Below, piece by piece: positions 42,835 through 55,526 of a stretch of 64,000 bases of DNA. The first letter of the stretch is position 1. Each line of letters begins with the position of its first letter. The stretch is taken from assembly GCA_024867545.1 (NCBI GenBank), contig JANFNE010000061.1, positions 248,001 to 312,000 on the forward strand, in the 5' to 3' direction. A program made the translations under genes and the position numbers. This DNA comes from Phytopythium helicoides. Its lineage: Eukaryota; Oomycota; Peronosporomycetes; Pythiales; Pythiaceae. Under the pieces are notes generated by a model. The model did no database searches and had not been told where the DNA came from. It saw nothing but the letters and a program-made list of their open reading frames with translations.

Positions 42835-42967
42835 CTTGAGCTTCCACCGTAGTCTCAAAGCGATGGCCAAGGCACTGGGCGCAGTACATACCACGCACAA
42901 CATAGAATAGAAAGCACAATACATTGTCGGTGAGGCATCTCTCTTCCCCCTGACTTCTTCTAGCAAT

Positions 42968-44090
<1,123 letters not shown>

Positions 44091-44374
44091 GGCAATTGGG
44101 AAATGAAGTCGATAGCGAGCTCGCTGAGTGACGTCAGAGGAGAGTTTGATTTGCAAACAGCGTCTAATCATGCTGATGAGCTGAGTGCAATCGCGCGCGT
44201 TGTGTACAGCGTCTGCCACGTGCTCGCATGGCACAATCCGATTGAGCACGACAAAGTTAGCATTCAACTTCACACGCTGCAAGCTTTGGATCAACGCAAA
44301 TGATCGAGTTGATATGTTAGCTCTGGTCAAGAGCGCCTACTTCAAAATCGGATATGTGAAGATTCTCGGTTCTC

Positions 44375-45496
44375 CTAGTTGTCGACAAGGAAAGGCTGGT
44401 CGGTGTAGCCCTCGGGGCCAGGCAGGTAGAACGTCTTGGGGTTGTAAGGGTTCAGCGGCGCGTTCAGCTTCAGGCGCTTGGGGAGGTCTGGGTTGGAGAT
44501 GAAGAAGCGGCCGAACACCACAACGTCGGCGTTTCCGTCCTCCACGACCTTGATGCCAGTCTCGCGGTCGTAGCCCGAAGCAGAAAACAGCACGCCGTTG
44601 TAGATCGGGCGGAAAATCGGGGCGATACCACCGGCAGGAGCCTTGGGGCTCTCATGCAGAGGGAAGGCGCGCGGCTCGATCAGGTGCGCGTATGCCAGCT
44701 CGTAGTCGTTCAGCTTCTTCAGGATGTAGCCGTAGGTCTCGATCGGGTTCGACTCGCCTTGACCAAAGCTCATGCCATACGGTGAGAGACGAATACCCAC
44801 GCGGCTCGAGTCCACCACCTCCAGAATAGCTTCAAGGGCCTCAAAGAGGAAGCGAGCGCGGTTCTCCACCGAACCACCGTAGCGGTCAGTGCGGTCGTTG
44901 ATGCCGTCCTGGATGAACTGCTCCAGCAGGTATCCATTGGCGCAGTGGAACTCGACACCATCGAAACCAGCGGCGATGGCATTCTGCGTCGCCTTCTTGT
45001 AGTCCTGGACGATGAGCGGGATCTCTTCGGTCTCAAGCGCGCGGGGAGCGACGTGCTCCTTGGGTCCCTCTGGCGTGTAGATGACCTGCCCGGTCGTGGT
45101 GTCCATGTTGGCACTCGACGAGACGGGAAGCTCTCCGTTGGGCTGGCTCAGCGGGTGGCTGACGCGGCCAGTGTGCCACAACTGTAGGAAGATCTTGCCC
45201 TTCTTCTCGTGCACGGCGTCCGTGACCTTCTTCCACGCAGCCACCTGCGCGTCCGAATAGATGCCAGGCGCGCCGTAGTAGCCGTGCGCCGTCGGGCTGA
45301 TGTCCGTGGCCTCGGAGATGATGAGTCCACCCTCAGACGCACGCTGCGAGTAGTAAGTGGCCGCCATGTCGGGCTGCACGCCCTCGGTGTTGGCCTTGAG
45401 CCGGGTCAGCGGAGCCATGACGACTCGGTGCTGGAGCGCGATGGGCTCCTTCTTGCCTCCGAGCGTGAGAGGAGTGAACAGCTTGGAGGTCGACAT
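44375..45496 (-). CDS. Old Yellow Enzyme family oxidoreductase, copy 3
   Basis: 373 residues, MSTSKLFTPLTLGGKKEP start. Intact: APLTRLKANTEG, LWHTGRVSHPLSQ, FHCANGYLLEQFIQDG, DRTDRYGGSVENRARFL, GRFFISNPDLP. HCAN with LLEQFIQDG is shared with copy 5, so these two look like sisters. A 48-bp element upstream (45672-45719) recurs upstream of copy 5. Confidence 0.93.
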   Translation of the reverse strand: MSTSKLFTPLTLGGKKEPIALQHRVVMAPLTRLKANTEGVQPDMAATYYSQRASEGGLIISEATDISPTAHGYYGAPGIYSDAQVAAWKKVTDAVHEKKGKIFLQLWHTGRVSHPLSQPNGELPVSSSANMDTTTGQVIYTPEGPKEHVAPRALETEEIPLIVQDYKKATQNAIAAGFDGVEFHCANGYLLEQFIQDGINDRTDRYGGSVENRARFLFEALEAILEVVDSSRVGIRLSPYGMSFGQGESNPIETYGYILKKLNDYELAYAHLIEPRAFPLHESPKAPAGGIAPIFRPIYNGVLFSASGYDRETGIKVVEDGNADVVVFGRFFISNPDLPKRLKLNAPLNPYNPKTFYLPGPEGYTDQPFLVDN

Positions 45497-45671
45497 GGTC
45501 AACAGGTCGAGAGGTGGAGATGGAGGTTGCGAGGACGAAGCCAATTGCAAAGTGAGACTTTCGGAGCTCTGCGTCGGACTGAGGTGAGACCATTGATGCC
45601 CACGTACGTAAGCGTTGTCCGCTTACGTGGGTGACGTTAACCTGTTATATATTATACTTACGTCAGCGTGA

Positions 45672-45719
45672 CAGTTTACAGCATCGAAAAACCTGTGATA
45701 ACGAATGATCTAAGTGCAT
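45672..45719 (-). promoter_or_regulatory. Conserved upstream element of OYE copy 3
   Basis: CAGTTTACAGCATCG...AAAACCTGT...ACGAAT...ATCTAAG.GCAT, 176 bp before the copy 3 ATG, matches 49070-49117 upstream of copy 5 with about seven differences by eye. Surrounding bases are not obviously similar, so it may be a retained regulatory or transcription-start element. Confidence 0.45.
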
Positions 45720-45939
45720 TTGCAGGATCGGATTGAATCTGTTCAAATGATCATGTTGGGCTGCATGTGTCGTTGGTGCTGCTCGGAAGAGGCTGGATCG
45801 ATTCGCGAATGGCAACTTGTTTTGTATGTGGTTATGCAGAAAACTATGTTCGCGAACGCCACACATTCCATTATCCCATTTGCGATCGACCCTCGCGACC
45901 CACCGAGGCGAAGCTGAAGGTGTCTACAGCAGACCAGCT

Positions 45940-47076
45940 TTACGCGTCGCTGGCGGCAGCCACGGCAAGGAACGGCTGGTCAATGTAGCCAACGGGTCCC
46001 GGAGTATAGAACGTCGATGGGTCATACGGGTTGAGCGGCGCGTTCAACTTTAGGCGCTTCACCAAGTCCGGGTTCGAGATGAAGTAGCGGCCGAAGACAG
46101 CGACGTCTGCATGTCCATCCTCCAGTACCTTGATACCCGATTCGCGATCGTATCCTGACGCCGTCAGCAAAACTCCCTTGTAGAAGGGGCGAAAGATTGC
46201 CGTCGAGTTGCCGGCAGGCGCGTTGGGGTTCTCGTGGACCGGGAAAGAGCGCGGTTCGATCAAGTGCGCATACGCCAGGTTGTACTCGTTCAGCCTCTTG
46301 AGTACATAGCCGTACGTCTCAATTGGGTTCGACTCGCCTTGACCAAAGCTCATGCTGTACGGAGAGAGGCGAATACCCACACGGCTCGAGTCCATAACTT
46401 CCAAGACTGCATCCAGGACCTCGAAGAGGAAGCGAGCGCGGTTCTCCACCGAACCACCGTAGCGGTCGGTACGGTCGTTGATACCGTCTTGCAGGAACTG
46501 CTCGATCAAATAGCCGTTGGCGCCATGGAGTTCCACACCATCGAAGCCCGCCTCAAGAGCGTTTTGGACTGCTTTCTTGTAGTCCTGGACGATAACCATG
46601 ACCTCATCTGTCTCAAGTGCGCGGGGAGCGACATAAGGCTTGCGGCCCTCCGGAGTTGAGATCATATGCCGCGTTGTGGTGTCCATGATGGAGCTTGATG
46701 ACACTGGCTGCTCGCCGTTGGGTTGATTCAGAGGGTGACTCAAACGACCAGTGTGCCACAGCTGGAGGAAGATCTTGCCCTTCTTCTCGTGCACAGCAGC
46801 CGTCACCTTCTTCCAGGCAGCCACCTGTTCCTTCGTGTAGACACCTGGCGCGCCAAAGTATCCGTGGGACGTCGGACTGATGTCAGTCGCTTCCGCGATG
46901 AGAAGTCCTCCTTCGGTGGCTCGTTGCGAGTAGTAGGTGGCAGCAATATCTGGCTGCACACCCTCGGGGTTGGCTCGGAAGCGTGAGAGCGGTGCCATGA
47001 CTACTCGATGGTTGAGCGTGATTGGGTTGTTCTTGCCGCCGAGTGTGAGGGGTGTGAAGAGCTTGGGCGTTGACAT
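45940..47076 (-). CDS. Old Yellow Enzyme family oxidoreductase, copy 4
   Basis: 378 residues, MSTPKLFTPLTLGGKNNP start. Motifs: APLSRFRANPEG, LWHTGRLSHPLNQ, LHGANGYLIEQFLQDG (Gly instead of Cys between His and Ala), DRTDRYGGSVENRARFL, GRYFISNPDLV. It has five extra residues at the end (AVAAASDA), distinguishing it from the 373-residue copies. Confidence 0.93.
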   Translation of the reverse strand: MSTPKLFTPLTLGGKNNPITLNHRVVMAPLSRFRANPEGVQPDIAATYYSQRATEGGLLIAEATDISPTSHGYFGAPGVYTKEQVAAWKKVTAAVHEKKGKIFLQLWHTGRLSHPLNQPNGEQPVSSSSIMDTTTRHMISTPEGRKPYVAPRALETDEVMVIVQDYKKAVQNALEAGFDGVELHGANGYLIEQFLQDGINDRTDRYGGSVENRARFLFEVLDAVLEVMDSSRVGIRLSPYSMSFGQGESNPIETYGYVLKRLNEYNLAYAHLIEPRSFPVHENPNAPAGNSTAIFRPFYKGVLLTASGYDRESGIKVLEDGHADVAVFGRYFISNPDLVKRLKLNAPLNPYDPSTFYTPGPVGYIDQPFLAVAAASDA

Positions 47077-47732
47077 GCCAGTCGTTGGTGGGTGAGCGGG
47101 AAGGACGGGGAGTTTGCTGTTCGTTGCAAATGCGAGAGTGAGTTGTTGGGATAACGCCCCTTGCGCGTTGGCCACACAAGTCACGCAGGATTGCGTCAAT
47201 TAGACGTTCACGTAGCGATGCACCTCTCTGTGACCTTGCATTCGCCTCCCGTCAACACTCCTGTTGACGCGATCGTCACGCCAGCCGATATGATCGTCGG
47301 GTGCTGAGGATGAGGTTTTGGGAGCTGCATCAAGCATAAACACAATTGACCCGCCAGACTATGCCGATTGCATCACCAGGAGTAACTCGCTATTGCATGA
47401 ATAATAGAGCTGCGAATGGTTGGGTAGGCGCGAATGGTATCTATGTTCAAACAGTGCTAGCAAAGGCACTTGGAAATATCGACTGTGGTCTTTGTTCCGA
47501 TCTCTTCATTATTTTGCCTCTAGTTCTCCAGCCCGAGCTACAGACTGCTTCCACACAACAAAGTTGACAAGTGACGTGCGACACTCTGCACTACTCAGCC
47601 CAACGATGAGCGCTGTTGACAGAGGTTTGGTTTTATCGTTGTCCAAGTGACCCCTTGTGGTGTTGATATCTAAGTCTTGAGACCAGCTCTTTTGATTCAA
47701 ATAGTTGATCTTCAGAGAGCGTGCCACTGTTT
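47077..47732. other. Intergenic region between OYE copies 4 and 5
   Basis: No gene supported. The right end of copy 4 should contain its promoter. Short open frames have no recognisable content. Confidence 0.4.
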
Positions 47733-48854
47733 TTACTCTTCGTCCAGGAATGGCTGGTCGATGTATCCCTTCGGCCCACGGAGGTAGAACGTCTTCGGGT
47801 TGTATGGGTTCAGTGGCGCGTCTAGATTCAGACGCTTAGGCAGATCTGGGTTTGAGATGAAGTAGCGACCAAATGCCACCATGTCCGCACTGCCTTCTTC
47901 GACCACCTTGATGGCTGAGTCGCGATCGTAACCCGATGCTGTCAGCAATACTCCTTTGTAGATCTCACGGAAGATCGGTGCGATCCCACCAGAAGGAGCG
48001 CTCGGACTCTCGTGAATTGGGAACGCTCGTGGCTCGATCAGGTGAGCGTACGCCAGATCGTACTCGTTCAGCTTCTCAAGAATGTAGCCGTAGTGCTCGA
48101 TCGGATTAGAGTCACCCTGACCAAAGCTCATACCAAACGGAGAAAGCCGAATGCCGACACGACTCGAGTCGACAGCGTCCAAGATCCCCTCAAGAGATTC
48201 AAAAAGAAGGCGTGACCGGTTTTCGATCGACCCTCCATATCGATCCGTGCGGTCATTGATACCGTCCTGGATGAACTGCTCTAGTAAGTATCCGTTCGCG
48301 CAGTGGAATTCGACGCCGTCAAAACCGGCATCAAGCGCGCGCTGCGTGGCGTAGTTGTAATCCTGGGCGATGAGCGGGATCTCCTCTGTTTCGAGCGCGC
48401 GGGGGGCGACGAACGGCTTCAAGCCCTTTGGAGTAGGAATCGTCTTCTTCGTCGTCAGGTCCATTTTGGAACTCGACGAGACAGGAAGAAGTCCATTAGG
48501 CTGGTTCAGCGGGTGGCTGAGGCGTCCCGTGTGCCACAACTGCAGGAAGATCTTGCCCTTCTTGGCATGCACCGAGTCCGTCACATTCTTCCAGGCGTCG
48601 ACCTGAGCGTCCGAGTAGATGCCAGGCGCGCCAAAGTATCCGTGAGCTATCGGACTAATGTCAGTCGCCTCCGTGATAATGAGTCCGCCGTCCGTCGCAC
48701 GCTGCGAGTAGTAGGTCGACGCCATCTCGGACGGAACGCCCTCGGCATCGGCCTTGAGCCTTGTCAGCGGTGCCATGACCACCCGGTGACTAAGCGTCAG
48801 CGGGTTCTTCTTGCCTCCGAGCGTGAGAGGAGAAAACAGCTTCGAAGCCGCCAT
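47733..48854 (-). CDS. Old Yellow Enzyme family oxidoreductase, copy 5
   Basis: 373 residues, MAASKLFSPLTLGGKKNP start. Intact motif set: APLTRLKADAEG, LWHTGRLSHPLNQ, FHCANGYLLEQFIQDG, DRTDRYGGSIENRSRLL, GRYFISNPDLP. Tail [18 protein letters not shown]. Upstream 48-bp element at 49070-49117 is shared with copy 3. Confidence 0.93.
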   Translation of the reverse strand: MAASKLFSPLTLGGKKNPLTLSHRVVMAPLTRLKADAEGVPSEMASTYYSQRATDGGLIITEATDISPIAHGYFGAPGIYSDAQVDAWKNVTDSVHAKKGKIFLQLWHTGRLSHPLNQPNGLLPVSSSSKMDLTTKKTIPTPKGLKPFVAPRALETEEIPLIAQDYNYATQRALDAGFDGVEFHCANGYLLEQFIQDGINDRTDRYGGSIENRSRLLFESLEGILDAVDSSRVGIRLSPFGMSFGQGDSNPIEHYGYILEKLNEYDLAYAHLIEPRAFPIHESPSAPSGGIAPIFREIYKGVLLTASGYDRDSAIKVVEEGSADMVAFGRYFISNPDLPKRLNLDAPLNPYNPKTFYLRGPKGYIDQPFLDEE

Positions 48855-49069
48855 GTCGGTAGTTGATGGAGTTGCAAAGTCCTCAAATGAAGACCCAGGT
48901 GGTCCAAATAGCCGCAAAGTCGCCAAATGAAGTCGTTAAGGGAGTCGAACAGTTACAAGTCGGCCGAGGAGCCCGAGGAGCTGCAGAGTCGCCAAGCGAA
49001 GCCCGGAGACGTCGCAGCCGCACACGCTCCCTCGATCCTTTGCGCAATAAGGCGAAACGTCACCATACC

Positions 49070-49117
49070 AGTTTACAGCATCGGAAAACCTGTAATTACG
49101 AATTTATCTAAGCGCAT
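49070..49117 (-). promoter_or_regulatory. Conserved upstream element of OYE copy 5
   Basis: Partner of 45672-45719, about 216 bp before the copy 5 ATG. Same orientation relative to the gene. Confidence 0.45.
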
Positions 49118-49481
49118 CTTCGGCCGAGACGCACGAGTTCTGGAAGCTGCTCATCGAAGAGGAGGGCGGCCAGGCGACGGTGTAAGGAGCACGTGTTTGA
49201 GCGTGACACAGTGCCAGGTGATAGGAACGAGAGGCGGCTCAACTCGCCATGTGCGTTTAAATAAACTGACAAACCCCACAGCTCAAGCACCACCGCCTAA
49301 CTTCTCATTCGCATTGGTCATGAAGTTAATCGCAAATGAGAACTGCGTCACAATCTCGGCCCAGCGCCAACGATTCATTATGGGGCCGCTGTGTGACAGT
49401 TGCTTCTTCGCGGCGACCTCATTCGCGTAGTCAATTCTACCGTTGGTGAGGCTTCTTTCTTTTCCCTTTGCTGCTTTTATC

Positions 49482-49561
49482 AATGGCTGGTCAATATAGC
49501 CCTCAGCGCCGGGGAGATAAAATGTCTTGGGGTCGTACGAGTTGAGCGGCGCATTAAGTTG
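49482..49561 (-). pseudogene. C-terminal fragment of a sixth Old Yellow Enzyme gene
   Basis: About 26 codons encoding [25 protein letters not shown] are nearly identical to the end of copy 2 at nucleotide level (GGCTGGTCAATATAGCCCTCAGCGCCGG shared). The rest of the gene is absent; upstream and downstream reading is unrelated. Relic of unequal exchange in the array. Confidence 0.75.
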
Positions 49562-50550
49562 ATCCCGGGTAGGAAATGAAGATTTCATTCGCGCTATGAT
49601 CGATCTAACTGGTATGAATGTTTATCAATGGGCTCGAGGAGACGTTTGAGCAGTCGCAACGCCACCGAAAGATCAACTCGAGTATGGATCTGCATGAGCT
49701 CTTTTGCATGGAGAGCCAGCCAGAAATCGAGGGTCATGAGGACTCTCTAGGCGTCGACGCGGTCGAGTCGACCTGCAAGATATCTCTGGCTTCGCCGCGC
49801 GCTCAATATTAACATCGTGGATGTTCATCGTCCTTTACATACACGTTGCAAGTAAAATGGGAGGGATGTCATGAAAGAGCTAGGACTTCAACTTGCGAGG
49901 GCGAGGCATTCGACGCCAAGCTCTCTTCCCCTCAGTTGGCAAGTTTCAAGATGGAGCTCAAGTGACTGCTCTTCGCGGTTCACGACCCAGGGCCACGCGT
50001 TTGAGGATCCACCGCGCGAGAAGACCAAGGCGAAGACTCACCCTCTCGTGATCAAGAGCAGACCCACGGCTCAGCTGGATCCAGGCATTCGCGAAAAACA
50101 AGCACCTCGCCTCGGCTTCAGCTGCGCGTCCAAGTTCAAGGTCTTCACGGAGGCTCAAGTGGCGGCTCTATCGGACGCTTGCGAAAACCAAGCTGCGTCT
50201 GTCTGATGCTGCTCGGTCACGCTCGAGAGCTGCGTCGACGACCGTGTGTCGTGTGCTAGCGAAATCCAAGCAACGCGCGTGACGCTCAGCTTGACGACTT
50301 CAGCACGAGAGCGCTGTCGAGGGGACGCGACTTCGTTACTTCGGTCGACATGCGCGGCCAACTTTTTTCTTCCCGGACTACAGCGGGGCGTCATTAAGAC
50401 GTATGCAGTTGAGCAGACTCTAGTCTCTCACTGCGCGGCGCAGTGTTCCGCACTCGCCTTGAAAGCTACATTTATCTAGTTTGGTATAGTGTAGCTACTG
50501 TGGTATGGAATGAAGCCACTCGCACCTTCCAAACCGAATACAGCTTCATC
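49562..50550. other. Spacer between the OYE array and AASDH; no gene supported
   Basis: Contains a plus-strand frame of 111 codons at 49871-50206 and one of 64 codons at 49618-49812, neither with recognisable domains. Last 100-200 bases likely hold the AASDH promoter. Confidence 0.35.
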
Positions 50551-53500
50551 ATGGAGCGCCACGATGGACTTGCCGACGCACTGACGCACTTCTGGGACGC
50601 GCTGGAGACTCGAAAGCAGCTAGAAGTTGGTCGTGAGGCGTTCATCGATGCTCATGCCAGGTCTGGGGACTCCTCCATCTCCCACAAGGCCGTGCGCCAA
50701 TGGATGCTGCGGATTCGCGACGCAATTACAAGAGGACAGAGCGGGAGCGAAGAATGGCTGGTCGTGGGTATTGCGGTCGCCCCGTGGTCCATAGAGGAGT
50801 CGGCGTTGATGTTGTTGGCTGCTGAAGACCCCAACTGGGTGTACGTCCCCATTGACATCTCACTGCCACTTACACGGCAACTCGAAATGATGGCTGTTGC
50901 GCGGGTTGACTGGGTCGTGACTCTGCCTGAGACTCTGTTGGGGACGACACTCAAGCCGGGTCTGCTTGGGGATACCTCTGTGCTATCTGTTCAAGGAGTG
51001 CGTTCTGAAATGTGGCATTTCGCACTTTGTGTGTAGCTCAGTTGAAGCGCGACGAAGGGGCTTCCCTTTGGGCTTTCGTGCGTGAGCGCGTTCGTCGTGA
51101 CGATGAAGGCGCACGTGAAGTGGCGCCATTGTACGTGCTGTTTACATCAGGTTCGACTGGACAGCCTAAAGGTGTGTTGGGAACGCGGCTCGGAGCCTGG
51201 GAGCGTCTGAGATGGATGTGGAAGTGCTTTCCGTTCGAATCCAACCAGGAGCGTGTCGCGCGAACAGTGAAACTCACATTCGTTGACTCAATATGGGAGA
51301 TCCTCGGTGCGTTCTTGCAGCGCATCCCACTCGTTCACATTGCAAATTCCTCGGTTTTCGGCGAAGATCGAACAAGCACGCAAACAGTTAGTCACGTTAT
51401 GCTCGACGAGAGCTCGCAGTTCCTTGTTCAGGTTTCAAAGTACGATGTGACGCGATTCACAGCAGTACCAAGCGTATTCAACGTGATGCTAGTGCAATAT
51501 TCGGAGCTTGAGCTTCGATCTTCTCTTTCCAAGCTTCGCTACCTGCTTCTAAGCGGAGAAACGCTCTCACTCTCGCTCGTCCGGAAAATCGTGAGTTTGT
51601 TTCCTCAACTCAGAGTGCTGAATCTCTATGGTAAGCTCAGCTGCAGTAATTCTGAGCTCCGTATCGACAGTGTTCTAATGCCTTGGCAATGCTTAGGTAG
51701 CACTGAAGTTGCGGGAGATGTAACGTGTGCCGAGGTCTCATTGTCATTCCTCTTGGCTGATCAAGACAAGTGGGAAAAACTAGGAGTTCCAATCGGAACT
51801 ATTGACGAAGTCATCGGATCTGACACATCGCTTTTGCTGGTCCAGACTTCGGGGCGAGTTGTTGGGTTACCTACTGAAAGTGCTAAGCCATCAAGTGGGC
51901 AGCCTGTAGAAGGGGAGCTCTGGGTTTCTGGTCCCGCTGTTGCCCTTGCATATGTATCGCTTGAAGATGGTGTTGAGCTGTTGGGAAACCATACATCACT
52001 ATCTTTGCTAGCGACCCGACACCCTAAATCTTCCAACCATTGCTCGCACAACTGGTTCAAGACTAGAGATATCTGCACTATCGTCGATAAGCACGTTTAC
52101 TTTCTTGGTCGAAGGGATCGACTTGTTAAGATTCGTGGTCAAAGAGTACAGCTCGATGCAGTCGAGCGATTGGTATTCCAAGGGCTTGATGAAATTGGAC
52201 ACGAGCCAACTCCAGAGCTGTCAGGTGATAGCATTCGATACGGAAGTGCCGACTAAGTATGGCTTTACCCATCACCAACTCGTGATATGCATCATTCAGT
52301 CGACTATAATAAGCAAAGACTCAAGATCCAATGATGTTTGTCTACAAGCCAACAAGGTTTTGGCTATATCCACGAAAAGAAGAGCTGTGTCAGTGGATCG
52401 CAAACAGATTTGGTCCTGCATATGTTCCAAACAGCGTGTGTGAAGTCCGATCTTTGGCACTTGCGCGCCTATCAAACGGAAAACTTGATCGTCGAGCCCT
52501 GATATCTCTTGTAACGAGTACTGTTCCTCCTCCAGGACCTCAATCTCAGCCAAATAACCTGGATGTAGTGGAGCTTGTTAAACAAATGGAGTGGAAAGTG
52601 CTACGTATCTCGCCCGATCGGTTTGAAGCAACTTCCACCTCTTCGTTTGAATCACTGGGTGCAGACTCTCTTCTCACCACCCTGTTACACTTTGAACTGA
52701 AGCAGCATTTTCCGAGCCTCAAAGTTAACCCAGTAGAAATGGTTCGTTCTTTGCAATCCTTCTTCGTGAGAAATGTAGATCTGGCAAACACTAACATGTT
52801 GTTGATTGCAGCAATCAATGACTCCAAACAAGCTAATTCTTCATCTTTGTGACACTGAATCTACCGAACTCTCGGAGCATTCGCTTCCCAAACTCGGATC
52901 GGCAACTCCACCAGCAAAACGACTCCGAATAGCTGGCAGTGAGTTAGTACAAAGGAGCCCCACAGCTTCAGCACCATTAGTCGGCCTCTCACGATGCAAT
53001 CGAACATCAACCGGGAAAGTGTTGATACCGACCATCCTTTACCCACGCCATCGGATTATCAAGATCACTTCGATGAATATGGCCTTGGCTTGGAGTGCTG
53101 ATCTCAAAAAGTGTGTCGATGCTTCCCCGCTGGTTGTTGCGGACTCTAGCGGTCAAAAGTGCGCAATCATTGGCTCTCACGCTGGAATTATTGTCTGCGT
53201 CGACTTGCATGGCCGCAAACTCTGGACTACCCAGCTTGACGATCGGATTGAAGCCTCAGCGTCAATCAGCGAGCGTTTCAGTCTTGTCTTCGTCGGGACG
53301 TACTCTGGCACGCTTTATGCTGTTGATGTTTGGTCTGGTCGAATAATATGGACCTATCAATGCGGTGGTATGATCAAGGCGACAGCATTACCCATCGACT
53401 CACTTGGCATAGTTGCAGTCGGTGCCTACGACAGTAAGCTTCATGCCCTCAATGTCGAAGACGGCACTGAATCATGGGGTTTTCACGCCGGTGCAAGTAT

Positions 53501-54161
53501 TTTTTCTGCATCCGTTACAACCAACGATCAGAAGAAGCTATGGTTTGCAACAACCGGAGGCGATGTCATCTTGCTAGCAATCTGCAATGGACCGGATCAG
53601 ATATGGAAAAAGAAGCTTCCTGCTCCTGTATTCTCTGGACTTGCGGTTGATGAGCCCTCCAGTATGTTGGTTGTTGGCTGTGCAGACGGCAACATTTACG
53701 GCTTGAGCGCTTCAACAGGAGAAACTCAATGGGCTATAGCCACCAATAAACCCGTCTTCAGCTCTCCTTGTCTGTATGAGAATCGCTTTGTTGTCATTGG
53801 ATCTCACGACGGCTGCCTGCGAAAGATTGACACAAGAACAGGTCGGGTCGTCTGGTCTACGCAACTTGATGGGCCAATTTTTTCCTCCCCAGCTATCTTT
53901 CGCGCAGCTTCATCCTCCACTGAGACGATGAAATCAAGTGACTGCAGCTTGCTGTGCTGTGCGGCAACTATAATCGGAAGTGTTTACTTAATCGACGAGG
54001 AAACTGGGTCTGAAGTCGAGTGTATCCGCAATCTTGGACCAAAGCTGCCCGTTGGGGATCGAGAGAAACCTATTGGGGAGATCTTTTCGTCCCCTGTGAT
54101 TGTGGATGGTTTGTGCATGATTGGCACAAGAAGCAATGCCTTGTTGGCGCTTCAGATCTGA
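50551..54161 (+). CDS. AASDH: AASDH-type adenylating enzyme: AMP-binding, carrier domain, PQQ-like propeller
   Basis: Exons 50551-50997, 51042-51630, 51697-52774 and 52812-54161; one extra base near 52197 (GG) and one near 52375-52378 (AAAA). Corrected sum 3462 nt, 1153 residues. Adenylation domain: LYVLFTSGSTGQPKGVLG, LRYLLLSGETLSL, LNLYG|STEVAGDVTC across intron 2, FKTRDICTIVDKHVYFLGRRD, and SNGKLDRRAL. Then a phosphopantetheine carrier site FESLGADSLLTTLL (Ser in G-x-DSL). The C-terminal 400 residues are beta-propeller repeats of PQQ type (LFVGTYSGTLYAVDVWSGR-like units: LHALNVEDG, IYGLSASTGE, LRKIDTRTGR). This architecture is that of human AASDH (ACSF4), which can activate beta-alanine; its carrier-bound product's fate is unsettled. 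Confidence 0.88.
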
Positions 54162-54244
54162 GCTGAACTCAGCCGCTAGATCGTTTCTCGTGGTCGTGAA
54201 GGCTTTCTTTGAGCTCGTTCCATTCAAAGAAATTCCAATCTGGG

Positions 54245-55231
54245 TCATGTGATGAGGCAACGGATGAGTGGCCAAATAGCATCATCTACATGCAAGAAGT
54301 GGACGTCAATGCCATCTTCTTCGTTCAGAGCCCGTGCAAACCCACATACCTCAAACTTGGCGAGTTGCAACAAGAAAGCATTGTTCGGGTGAACAATTCT
54401 TCGTTTGCGGCGCACCATACTGTACGCCTTCGCTAGCGGTAAGTGCTTGTTGATCATAAGGTGCGCGATCAGCAACGCGGGTGATCTAGATACACCTGGT
54501 GTTGGAGCTCGTCAAAGGTCTGTGTTTGTAATCTTCAACACGGCATTTACAAACCTGCAATGCAGTGAATGAGCACCCGACCATGCAACTCTTCCGTGTG
54601 TGCAAGAAAGGTAGCGACAGCCTGGAAGTGTGGGATGAGATCTTCATCCTTGTTGTCGTGCAAGTGCAGCTTCATGTAGACGAATTCACCTTCGAAGTAA
54701 TTCGGCACCTGTGCGGCGCAGTTGCAGATGTGTGTGATCCCCAATAGGTACAGCAAGTCGCGATCGCTCGCGTTATCGCTGCTCCCGAGAACGATGCGGT
54801 CAAGAATCGTGGTCGGCGTGTTTGCCGAGGTCGCACTAAGCCCGATGACACGGCTGAAGAAGGAAGCGATTCTAACAGTGATCGAATTCTCCCGAGCTAG
54901 TGCCTGTCGGATACGCCACTGCGATCACGTGTCAACTTGGCTATGTGCCTGAAGACAGCTTTGAGCTCCTCACCTGCGCCTCCATAACCGTGTCCTCTTC
55001 GTCTGGGTTGCGAGCAGAGAACTCGACGAGGCTGCTGGTCGTTCGTTGCCTGCGTTCGCGGCGCAACTCGTATCGCTGACTAGCCTTTCTCGCACCCTCG
55101 TACTGCTTGTGGGGTGATTGGCGACCTGCTGCCACGCGGCCAGCTGATGCCTGTAGCTGCTTCTTCAGCCTCGCAAAGGATCCCTGTCGAGCGATCTTGC
55201 TCCGCTCGAGGGGCATGGCTTTCGGAGCCAT
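54245..55231 (-). CDS. Dual-specificity protein phosphatase
   Basis: Exons 54974-55231, 54555-54903 and 54245-54495, 858 nt, 285 residues, no frame errors. A basic N-terminal region (MAPKAMPLERSKIARQGS) precedes the DUSP domain beginning ILGSSDNASDRDLLYLLGITHICN. The acid loop is LHDNKDEDLIPHF (general acid Asp), and the signature HCIAGVSRSPAL is assembled across the last intron, matching HCxxGxxRS. YSMVRRKRRIVHPN is the usual AYxxVxxxRxxxxPN region. Likely dephosphorylates Tyr and Ser/Thr on MAP-kinase-like substrates. Divergent from the S28 peptidase, with 295 bp between starts. Confidence 0.9.
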
Positions 55232-55526
55232 CGACGGTTGTCAAAATGCATCCACGAGCCTTCTCTTGACAGGTTTCGTCTCGAACTTGTTGCGAGAATC
55301 GCCGCCCAAGGTATTTCCGTCCATTGGTCGGGGTGTAACGCGTTGAAGCGTGTCGCGTGGGGACTCGATTGACAGGCTGCGACCCGATCCGATCCGATCC
55401 AGATGCGTGTCATGGCGCCCCCACTCATCACCTGATCAGGGAGATGAGCAGTGTTTGCACATCCAGCAGCTCCGCAGCGAGAACACTCGCCGAGATCCTT
55501 GCCACTCGCCTCTGCTCCTCGTCGCC
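55232..55526. promoter_or_regulatory. Bidirectional promoter of phosphatase and S28 peptidase
   Basis: Positional inference from two divergent starts. Contains an inverted CCAAT box (CCATTGGTC) near 55321-55329 and the repeat GATCCGATCCGATCC near 55387-55400. Confidence 0.35.
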
